A stretch of 64,000 nt of DNA from assembly GCA_030704615.1 (NCBI GenBank), contig CM060732.1, positions 18,290,001-18,354,000 of the forward strand, written 5' to 3'. The DNA comes from Takakia lepidozioides. Taxonomy: Eukaryota; Streptophyta; Takakiopsida; Takakiales; Takakiaceae. The notes under the pieces were generated by a model, which saw nothing but the letters and a program-made list of their open reading frames with translations, had not been told where the DNA came from and did no database searches. Positions 1 to 12,000 of the stretch are shown piece by piece (position 1 is the stretch's first letter; each line of letters starts with the position of its first letter). The position numbers were made by a program, and so were the translations under genes.

Positions 1-52
1 AACCTAGAACACATGCAGCCTTCACCAAAAGTAATGCAACTTTTACTCCCAG

Positions 53-3000
53 GTGACAGGAGAGAAGATTTCACGTTCTGTGAAGCTACCTACAGAGCGC
101 ATTGACTGGATTCGCATGGGTTGGACATCTCTCCTGTACCTGCACAAGGCACCACGCTCAGCATATTTTCAAGCAATTCAAGCAATTTTTGCAAAGGAAG
201 ATCATTTATCTTGTATTAAATGTCCACATAGAAGATGCACATGAATATAAGTTGATTGTGTGTTCTGTACAATCATACTCTGAATTTTGGTCAACTTTGT
301 TTCACTAAACAGCTTTCTGACAACAGGTACAACAGTGGCAACCAATGCCTTGCTGGAAAGGAAGGGAGAGCGTACAGCTCTTTGTGTAACTAAGGTGTCT
401 CTCTCTCTGAAACTGAAGAACACTTCTTCTTCCATTGCCCTCTATACTATGAATCCGTGGGAGATTCCACTGTCTATTCCGTGGAACCCAATCTCTCACT
501 GAAGTCTTTCACTATGAAGATCGGAAATGCTTGGCAGCTTACCTGCACGAGGCACTCACCCTTAGACAATCACTCGAACAATAGTTCTTATCTCTGGCTC
601 TGGTTTTCTGTTTCCCCTCTCATGTTTTCTTTCCATTTTGTCCCATAAGCTCTATGAGCTTTCCGCCAAGCTCGTCCTAAGATATTTGACCTCACTGTTT
701 CAAAGCCACCATCCCTGTACGTATGCTGAAGAGACGCCTCCACTTTTTCTGCTCCTCCATTATTCCAAATCTCGTTGGGTTTGATGAGGATAATGTTGAA
801 AGAAGGGCATCTCTGCCTGCATTTGCATGAGATAGCAAGGGGAGGGGTTTAACTTTTGTGGAGGAAGGAGGTGCACATAAAGATGTATATAAATAGGACA
901 TGCCTATTGTGGGGTTGGTGAACTGCATATGTGTTGGACTATTGGGCAAGGAAATGCATCAAGAGGCAAATAGACTCTTGGTTTCACTCAATATTGGAGG
1001 TCTTGAATAAGACGGCAGGGTGCAGGTATGAGGAAGTAATAGAGGCAGATGAGCGGGTCCAGCTGGCTCTCAATGGAGTACAGAGTCCAGGTGTAGGAGG
1101 GCTTCACACAGTGAAAGGGGTGTCGGGTGAGATGGTGGAGATTGTGAAACCTCTGGATGAAGAGAGCCTCAGGCCTTTGTTGCAGGTAGGGAAGACTGTA
1201 ATGTGTCCCGCTTTTCACTTGATGTTAGTGCAGGAAGGGCTACTATAAATCAGGCCAGTGGGCCATGGTCACTGACAAACCACAAAAGACCACAACATAT
1301 CTACTGTCAAAGCTTCTGAAACAAAACAATGGCAGTTTGTCATCTATGCATGTCACTTTGTTTACTGAGGTAGATCATGACAACGTATTACGGTCATGTA
1401 AAGCAATTTGGGTGTAGTGTTGCGACCATATTTAGGTGTGCACATGTCATTGGATATATTTTCCTATTATATAGAATGCAGGTCCTGGGAACCATCAGTC
1501 CTAGAGACACCATAATCCTAAGTTGAGATTACTTGCCAAGCCTAGTTAGAAGACCAGAGTTATCTCTGATCTTTTCTTAAACATTTTCCAAGTTGTGGCT
1601 GTCATTGAATAGTATCAGCTTGACAGCAATTATACCCTGCTTGGAGCATCCTATGTCTAAGATATTGTCCTGTGCAAGTAGTCTGGGACTTCCTGGATCT
1701 GCAAGTTTGATAAAGTTGAAGCTTGTTTTATTGGGGTGTGTAATTCAGGTTACACATGGCCAGTTTTAGCAGCCATAGCTTGTGATCTAAATGGTCTTTG
1801 TTGGACATGAAGGGACTTCTGGAGAAAGGGATTCGAAGCCTAGCAGTGGTCTTCTTGCATTCTTATACTTACCCTGTTCATGAACAGGTGATTTCCCATC
1901 CTTTTACCTCCTTAGGCATTGTGGGTACAAAATATTGCGGATGTCTGGTTATGTGATACTTTTTTGAATGTAAGAACCGGATGTCTGGTTATGTGATATT
2001 TTTTTGAATGTAAGAACCTAGGCTCTTGTTCAGGAGATTATCCTGATGAGAGAATGTACTCATAAGACACAGTCTTCGGGGCCATACACCCTGCGCCCAG
2101 TTTGAGTGGGACAAGAGGGAACAGACACTACGTTTGTGAGGGGCTTGCGCCAGTAGTGGTACTTACCATGATATATTATTTGTGTGGGCTTTCCAGATTT
2201 CCTCTAGGAAGCCCTTCACACAAGCATCAATCTGCTGTGTGTGATCCGCCCAGAAGTAAGACCCCCCACCAGGGCCAAGGCTTTAGGCTCAGTCTCAAGA
2301 ACTTTGAAAGTTGGCTACAGATGTGCAGGGACTATGTTGTTGATGGTCCTGAGTGGGTCGCGCTCTCTGATGAGAATATCACCGGACATTGTATTAGAAA
2401 ATAGTCTTCAGGCCACCTGCAGATCAGGCATTGACACTACACTAAAATTTAAACGGGGAGTCTACCTTTGAATAATAAACAGATGCAGAGAAGAAAGGGT
2501 GCTGAGGGTAGGTTGGCCCTTCAGGTCATCCTTAATGGCCTCACCCATATCACAGACGGGAAACAATTTCAGGGAAATTTTATGCCTAACTCAACCCGAA
2601 CAGCCACATTAGCTGTTCTACAGCATGCTGACATGCTCTCTTTTACCACCGAAAGCTGAATGGATTCTAAAGTCTACGGATGGTTGGAGTTACCTTGAGA
2701 TTGTACTCATAAGACGTTGTTTGCCGTAGCCTTGTGGCGGAGTTACCTTGAGAGAGAGAGAGAGAGAGAGAGAAGAGCAGGGGGGGAGGATAGAGCATGG
2801 AGTCTTCACTGTGGTGTCTGTTGCCTGAAAATACGGACATGGTATTTGCAGGCAGTGGAGCGTCTAGCAAAAACTCTAGGGTTCAAGCAAGTGTCCACAT
2901 CATCCGCACTGATGCCCATGGTGCGTGCAGTTCCAAGGGGTCAGACAGCAACTGTTGATGCCTATCTTACCCCTGTCATACGTGCATACCTTTCCGGCTT

Positions 3001-6000
3001 TCTCTCAGGTACGCCAACACATCCTTAAGAGTCATAGTAAGTATTTCATTCTAACTGCAAAACCATTTGTTACAGTCAATCGAGTCGGGTTATGTTGCTA
3101 CTGCAGTTGAGAGTTGAGCTTCCGCTGCTACCCATTTGGATACTGTTTCAAAATGAATACTGTTGCAATTTGGTCAAGTCTCCTGCTCTAGTATTACTCA
3201 CAATGCTGGTTGGTGGGTTGAACACTTGGCCTCTGTGATTGTACCTCTATGGCTGCTAAAGTATCAAGACTCTGTTTTCCTAATCACACAGCCAATACAT
3301 AAAGCCATACACCGTCAATGGGTTTGGAGGAAAAACTTGGATGGGCTGGAGGCAGAGGATCCTGCCAGCGAAATGTGTTTGTGTGTATTCTTGTGTATCC
3401 TTAAGGTTGCACGAAATCGGTCGCGTAGGGTGTAGGACAGTGACTAATCTTGGTGGCTCTGGAGCTGATGTGTGGCACTGGGTCGTCTGGCTTGTGCTAG
3501 GGTTTGATGAGGGACTCAATAAAGTGACAGTATCGTTCATGCAGTCAGATGGAGGCCTGACACCAGAACATCGATTTTGTGGCCACAAGGTTACTTCCTT
3601 GTAATCCTTAGTGCTTTAATAGGTGTCAATTCGAGTTGTGAACTATTGACTTGTCACATAGTTCACACTCAAGTCACTGCTTGTTGTTTGGTCAGTAGAG
3701 GACTGTCAAAGCTGCCCGAGACAATGTATTCTTGAGTATCTTTAAGGTCACCTATACTTACTCATTCCTTGTAAGTGCTGTGGACTCTCAGCAATCATTC
3801 ATCGTCCAGTTGTTAAGGACAAAGTGGTTCAATTAAAGAATTTTCTGGTTAAGTTCCCCCAACTAATCAAGTCTACGTTTTGTGTGTCAGGCAATCTTGT
3901 CTGGGCCTGCAGGAGGGGTAGTGGGCTATGCCCGGACCACATGTGGCCTTGAGACACAACAGCCGGTAAGCGTTGTTTATTGAGTCTAACTGCCCTACTT
4001 TTTCAGCAGAGGGAATCAATTTGTCAGAGAAGTGTTAAGCATCAGGAGTTGGAAAATCAAGATGCAGTGGAAGGAAAAATGGATTTTGCTATCAGGTCTG
4101 GCAGATCTCAGATCATTGTGGATCGCTGGCTGTCTGCAGATTATTGGGTTTGACATGGGAGGAACATCCACAGATGTAAGTCGATACACAGGCAGCTATG
4201 AGCAAGTTCTGGAAACTCAAACTGCTGGTGTCATTATTCAGGTGCCCCACCTTCTTTCCTCCAGATAATGTTTTAAATCAAACGCAAAGCAATAGGTGAA
4301 GTAAGGGGTTGCAATGATTCTTTTGTCTTCAATGCTTTTGGTAAAAACCATTGAAGTACATAGACTGAGGAAATTTCCAGATCAAAGTTAATGTATTTGA
4401 GATGGGTGGAGCTGAAGAATGGAAAGTTTTGTTTTGCAGGCACCGCAGCTTGATATCAACACAGTTGCTGCAGGCGGAGGCTCTAAACTCAAGTTCCAAG
4501 CTGGTGTGTTTAAGGTGAGTGCCATTTCTTTCCCACACTCAAACATTCATGGACATATCCTGCAGTCCTTAAATCCTAAGAAGAATAGAGCAATCCTAGT
4601 GGAATGTGTCAATTTTGGATGTTCAATGGCAAGGTCTCTTTTGTTGGCTTTCTGAATGCTCCTGTTCTATGTGTGGTATGACAGAGCTAGCTTTTGGTGG
4701 CATTTTACACTAGGGGCATGGCAGTGTTTTCTCAGGACCACCCTTGTTGAGTCATGCCTTTATGTTCTGCAGTACTACACCCCTGCCTTGGAAGTACATG
4801 TTGAGTGGAAACCTGTGGGACCTGTCCTTGGACATGTCTTATGTCCTAGGCTTTGTTCTGTAATTTTTCAAGGGGAGGGGAGGGGAGGGGAGGGGTGGAC
4901 AGGTTCACTAGCCAGCAAAGTGGGATATCTCTCTTTTGCAAAGAGGGGCAAAGCTTCATCACTTTGAGGGCTATTGAATTTAGTCTTTATGTTTCATAGG
5001 AAACTTGCTTTGAGTTCCTTGCTTTGAGCTTCATTACTTGGTAATACAAATGGTGGCACCTGACTCAGTTCACATTATGCTCGGGGTTGGGTAGGTGGGC
5101 CCAGAGTCAGTGAGTGCACATCCTGGACCAGTTTGCTACCGAAAGGGAGGCGAATTGGCAGTTACAGATGCCAACTTACTATTGGGACGTGTCATACCTG
5201 ACTACTTCCCCTTCATCTTTGGACCCCATGTAGGTTAAACTGTACGACCTTGGTTGCAAAAAGTTATTGACGTTGCCAATGAATCAATGTAAATTGGTCC
5301 ATCTAATTCTTCTAATTCTTCTCACTTTACCTTGGAGGAGCTTGCATGTTAGAAGCCTTAGTTAGGGGTATTTTGTTGAGCCTTCACCACGATTTCCTAC
5401 AGTTTCAGTAGGGAGCGTGTAACTACCACCATTATGTTATCCACTGCATGTATGGTATCTCAATGTGGTTCCTCCCATCAATGGCTTTTTGCATGTCCCC
5501 AGGTAGGCCCATTCACAAAGATTACATTTGTCTTCTATGAGTGACAGACATGGCTCAGTGCCCCCTGTGGAGTATGGCTCAGAACCTTGCAAAATGCCTA
5601 TGTATGGACATTCAGATTTAGGTTTTCGACGGAATCTGCAAAGAGAAAATCCTTCATTTTATAGAATATGAAAGTGGCGTACTGAAGGTAATTCTAGTAG
5701 TGGTGCAGGAAAACCAACCTCTGGATGTAGAGGCCACACGGACAGCCTTTAAGACCTTGGGCCCTGCCATCAACTCCCATCGACTTGACCAGGATCCTCA
5801 ATGTATGTAGGTCTCTATTCCAAATGTTGTTGCTCATCCAGACCTGCACCTACAGTGCTGGAGGAGGAGAGGTGGTAGGATGGAATAAAGGAAAGGGTCA
5901 AGAAAGTCATTGGAAAATTTTTGCGCTGTTTCTGTTTTGATTGGTGGTATCTGAAGAGTGTGTGCATGATTTCACTATTCGCAAAAAATATGACTGATGG

Positions 6001-9000
6001 ACGTATGACTGTTGTGATAGCCAAGGAGATGAGTGTGGAGGAGATTGCACTTGGGTTCTTGGATGTTGCTAATGAGGCCATGTGTCGACCCATTCGCCAG
6101 GTATTCCTTACCTCTTTCTGACAGGCAGCTTTGGATTTAGCATCACAGCGCCAGCAGTGGCTTTGAATGGACCCATTGTCATTGCAACATGTCCACGTCC
6201 TGGACTGGGTGATTCCCTGAGTAGCTTGAGAACTTCTTGTATCTGCGAGAGCTTATGAACGAAACCTTGTCGTACCATTGTTCTTCATGCATCTTGTGTT
6301 GTATCATGTTCATGTAAGAGTTATTTTCCTGTCCTTGGAGTTTATCTCCACCCGGATAATGGATCTGTAGGCATCCTAAAATGGGGAACTGTTATTGCAG
6401 CTGACAGAGATGAAGGGGTACGAGACAAGCAAGCACACTCTGGCCTGCTTTGGAGGCGCGGGACCACAACATGCTTGTGCCATTGCAAGGGCCCTTGGCA
6501 TGCGTGAGTGTCTGTGTCTGTATAGGGTTGTTGGCCACAAGGCTACGGCAAACAACATCTTATGAGTACATTCTGTATAGGGTTGTTGTCCTTTCTTACA
6601 ATGTGCTCAGAACCCTCAGGTTCTTAGAGCTGCGATAGCACTCATCATGATATATGATTGTATCATCGTATTTCATACTCATCCAACAAACCCTGAAATT
6701 TATTGCACATCATTCTCAGCACATAGCCAGGCATACTGGTGATCCCCATGAGATTTTAATGGAGTAAGTGGGGACTTGTATTGCAGGGGAGGTAGTGGTG
6801 CACAGGTACTGTGGGATATTGAGCGCCTATGGGATGGGGCTCGCGGATGTGGTGGAGGAGGCTCAGGAACCATATGCAGCAGCCTATGGACCAGAGGCAA
6901 TGTCTGAAGTGATGAAACGTGCTGCTGATTTGACAGAGCATGTCACAAAACAACTGAGACTTCAGGTACTTGTCATGCTTAGAGAAAACTTGTTCCATTC
7001 AAGGGAGCTTATACGATGAACCTTTTTGAATTAAGTGACCAATTATGCTGCAGACATGCAAATGATATTCGTCATTAATTGAGCTCAGCCTATCGTGGGA
7101 GTCTGTGCTCCTCTTCCCTCTGTAGCATCCATAGCTCTTTCCTTCTCAATTTTATATTGTGCCATGTGCTAGCTCCTGTGAATCAGTAGACATCTTTCTC
7201 CTTTCTCCTTCACACAATGCACATTGATTACTGGTGTTTTGGTTTTTGGCACCAGGGATTCAAAGAGGAGGATATCAGCACGGAGTTACTACTCAACCTT
7301 CGATATGAGGTATGGTGCTCACTTCTATTTCCCTGTAGTCTTCAAAGGAGAATTATTCATAATCCACCAACTGGGCACTTTCCTCCAACTTGTTTGTCCA
7401 CGTTGCTGAGGGATGAAATCATTTCATTATCACTTGAGGACAATGGGTGGTGACAAACTGTGCTGCATGAGATGCAGGGCACTGACACAGCGTTGATGAT
7501 TAGTGCTCCTGATGATGGCAGTAACGACTATGCTACTGCCTTTGTGAAGCAATTCCGTCGGGAGTAAGTTTTCTGCTCTACCCTTGTTTTTCCCCCTCTT
7601 TTATCTCTCTCCTCTCCCCATCGAAACCCTGGGGTCTATTCCACAACTCTATTGCAAGCAAAGCACTGAATATCCATGAGACCCTTCATCTCTGTGGAGT
7701 GATTAGTTAGTCCTAGTGCTTGGTATGGGTTATTGTTCCATCATCTGTGCATTAGCTGTTCATCTTGTTATAGAGTTGACCAAAAGTTTGCTCAACTCAG
7801 GAGCCAGCCTTAACGTGGGTATTGGCTTCCTCACAATTGCAAGCAGCCAAAGACACCCTTGACATCTGATGTACGTACGTGAAGCTTCAAGGTGGATGAA
7901 TGCTGGGGGACACTCTCTTGTAAACCAAGTTGATGTAATCTTCTTATAATGTTTCGTTCTTGACATGAGGCAACTGTCTGTAGGTATGGGTTTGAATTAC
8001 AAAAGAGGGCCATTCTAATAAGTGATGTCAGGGTCCGGGGCACTGGTGTCACCAACATTTTGAGGTACGATTAGTTTTCCCTGTTTAGAACTGCTGGATG
8101 CTTGTTCATGCTGGTTTCTCTGTGGTTGGCATAGTCCTGCTACATTGATTCATCTATTCATACTCAAAGAGGCTATAGGAAAGTCCCAACTGAACCACAG
8201 TGTTAAACCTGTGCTCCTGGTTCTCACTTGACAACAAGATGCCCAAACTGAATTTGGGATTGACAATCCATTTTCTGTTCTATACACCTTAAGCCTTAAA
8301 CCATTCACTATGTGCCTGGCACAGGCCGGTTGTGCTGTCCAAGGGAGTGGGGGAACCGCAAGCAGAGGGAAGGCGCCACAAAGTATACTTCGGCACTGGC
8401 TGGCATGATACTCCAGTACGCTTCTACCTCCAGCAGAGTACTCCTTGTCCTCTTAGTTCTTTCCTCATTGGACTTGGAAACTTTCATTTTTGGGTGCTAA
8501 AGTAGAAGCAATAAAATTAGCGGGGATGGAAGTAGAATGGAAACAAACTCCCCAAGATGCATTGTGTTTGGTTGCAGGTGTATATGTTGGAGAAGCTAGG
8601 CTATGGTCATACCCTTGCTGGGCCTGCGGTCATCATGAACGGCAATAGCACGGTATTGTCTCCTTCTGATTTGAAACAACTTTTTGCACTTTCAGTCACC
8701 ATCGCACTACCCGGCGCTAATGTGGGGGACATGTTTCCTTAAAAGTATCTGAGGAAGGTGGATAGATTGCAAAGTAGATTGCTACTGGGGTATGGATGTA
8801 TTTGGATTACCATCGAGGACACTTGAATGTCTTCCTCCACAGAAAGATTGTGTTAGATAATATTGTGTTGGCTTGTTTTTCAGATTGTAGTGGAACCTGA
8901 ATGCAAGGCAGCGGTGACTAAATTTGGGAATGTATGCATAGCCATTGGGACTGGTCAATCCCTGCTAGCCTCTCAAGCAGCAAAGGCCAACACAAAAGCA

Positions 9001-12000
9001 GATGTTGTAAAGCTGTCCATCTTCAACAACAGGTTCATGGGTATTGCAGAGCAAATGGGGCGCACTCTGCAGCGCACCTCTATATCCACCAACATCAAGG
9101 TTAGCGTTACTATCATTCACGTTCACCATTGTGTGGCTGTCATGGATGTTCCCTTAATGTTTGTTTTTTCACCAGCTGCAATCAATCTTCATCATGGCTT
9201 CAACTTTCATTTGGGGCGTCGTCTGTGAGTTAACATGTATGCAGTAGGTACAATTGTAAGATTCTCTTCTGTGGGCATTTGTCAGTAACCGATGTTGGAC
9301 GAAGGGGCTAGCTATAAAGCTCAGTCACTGGGTGAAACCCCACGAATACTAGGTTATACTGGAACCTTAATTATGAATGATTGGTGATTGCAGGAGCGAC
9401 TGGACTTCTCATGTGCCCTCTTTAGTCCAGATGGGGGTTTGGTGGCCAACGCTCCGCATGTGCCTGTGCACTTGGGAGCTATGTCCAGCACTGTGCGCTG
9501 GCAACTAAATTACTGGTAATAGATAATAGATATAGGCTTCTGTATATGGCGGGTATTTACTCTTTCAGTCTACTAAAGCTACAGCTGTAAAGCAGCAGTT
9601 TCATATTCTGGTGGGTATGGGAGGCCAGGGGAAAGAACTTGAAAGAGGGTGATGTGCTGGTGACCAACCACCCTGCAGCAGGAGGCAGCCATCTTCCTGA
9701 CATCACTGTCATCACTCCAGTATGTGTACCAGTCCCTATTCTGCCACTGTCCAACATGGATGCTCTCAATGCTTACTTCAGGAGATCTCTAGGCAATGGC
9801 ATCCCTTCAGCTTCCCACAACTCCTATCATGGAATGTCATGAATCAATGATTGTAGAACAAGCAAAGCCGATGTGGATGATGAGTTTAACACTTGGCCTT
9901 TGAGTTGTAAACTTTAGTTTCATGCTGAGGTGTACAGGTCTTCAAGGACAGACACCTTATATTCTTTGTGGCAAGCAGGGGCCATCATGCTGAAATTGGT
10001 GGCATCACTCCCGGCAGGTAGCTCTCTTCCCCTTGCTCCACAGCCATTCATTGGTCTGTTGCAAGCTCTAGAGGGCTAAAGAAGCAGTGCTGGAATCCAA
10101 CTCACCTCTCTTGTTTGAACAATACTAGAGCAGAGATCTCTACCTGATTCCCGGTAACAAAATTGTCAAACGGCCTTGTGCAAGCAATTTCGCAATATCA
10201 GCCTGACTCTTTTATATACCCTGCTAAGTTAAATCCCCATGAAGGCCTCCAGTAGTATCCTGTTGGGTGTCTTTTCCCTCAATGGTACGTCATACTCAAT
10301 AATTTAGGCAGCAAGTGAATTAAGTGTATTCTGTGGGACCTCCTTTTTCGGTTTTGGTTTTGATATCAGGGAACAAAGTGCAGCATGCCACCATTTTCAA
10401 AGGCGATATGGGAGGAGGGTGCAGCCATAAAGACATTCAAGCTTGTTGAGGGTGGTGAGTTTCAGGTGAGATAACTATTCAGAGAGATTTTTCTCTCTCG
10501 AAGCTCCTTTCTTCCTACATCCTATAAAGTACCATTTCATTTCATTTCCTACATCCCATGTCATCCATGGATACGTCTCATCAATTTCAACTGCTGTCCC
10601 CTATCCTGTATCTTCATATATATTTGGTACCCAGACACCGGCTTCCTCACTTTGTTTCCAGCTCATTTTGAAGCGGCTACTTCGAAAGATTTGTGGTTTC
10701 ACCTGTCAGGCATCAACTGAACTTTAGGCCTTTTATTCCTGCAGGAGGAGGGTATTGTAAAACTTTTAAAGGCAGAAACTTGGGAAACGGAGGGAGAAGA
10801 CGAGGACGCACGTGCACGTGTGATTCCCGGCACACGGAGAATTGAAGACAACCTTTCTGATCTTAGAGCGCAGGTAGGACTCAACATTGTTTCCCCTCCC
10901 TTCAAAAGAAGATAGACGCTCTCACACACCCACTCTCTCTCTCCAGGGACTTGCAAACTTGTCAAGATTACCAGGAAGATTGAGTCTTCAGTATTTTTGT
11001 TCCACTAAAACCACATGGAAACTGCAGCTGGCCCGTCTTGTTACTTTCACGATGGGCAGCAGTGTCATTCTTTTGAACTAAAGCATACATTCTCCTTGCA
11101 GGTAGCTGCAAATCAGCGGGGCATCGTGCTGATAGAGCAATATGGTCTGGAAGTGGTGCAAGCGTACATGCTCCATGTCCAGGTACTATACATGGAAAGG
11201 GAAAACTATCATCTTCGTTGCACTTTCTTCTGTTTTAAGATTGGTCTGTCAATTTGTTTGAGTCGGTCCCTAGCAAAATGTCCTTGTCTCTCATGTGTAG
11301 AACATATGGTGTCTTGGAGTATGGAATTTTGGCATGGACCAATGTGTAGAGCAAAAAACCAGATGGGTTGTGCCTGTGACTGCTCAGACGAAACAGTGAC
11401 AGCACGAAATGCAGCTTTGTCCAAGGCGTTTCTGAGGGGATTCAGATCTGCCTTCAGACTCAGCATGTACTGGAAAAGGGTTCCACCCACTTACCCTCCT
11501 AGACTCTTCTCTCCCCACCACAGTTGCTGGTCCTACTGGTGTGCATTATTCTTGTGGCTTTAGTGGCACTTACAAACAACGTCTTATATGCAAGCAGGCA
11601 AATGCAGAGGCGGCAGTGCGTGAAATGCTCAAGTCAATGGTGGCTCATTCTTTCCCACAGTTGGCTTCAGTAAAGCAAGGAAACCTTGTGGTCCTGGAGG
11701 CTGAAGACTACATGGACGATGGTTCTTCTATCCATCTGAAGCTCACCATCGACAGTGTGAAAGGGGAGGCCCACTTCGACTTTGGAGGCACTAGTCCAGA
11801 GGTAGTCCACACTTATTCTCATTTGTTGCACAACTTTTGGATCCGTAATCAAGGTTTTTTTTGTATCAAATGCATTTTGAGATAATTCAATGTTTTTAGC
11901 AACTCAACCTCTTTGCTGACAAACTCCTCATCACTATCTTTAACTTCCCATCTCTCTCTCTTTAGACATATGTGAAAGAATTTCTTACAAATATCATGTT

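Noticed and set aside
11015..11563. 182-codon + strand frame across 5-oxoprolinase exon 27
   Set aside because: Crosses introns; only 11102-11182 in a different frame matches the conserved protein.
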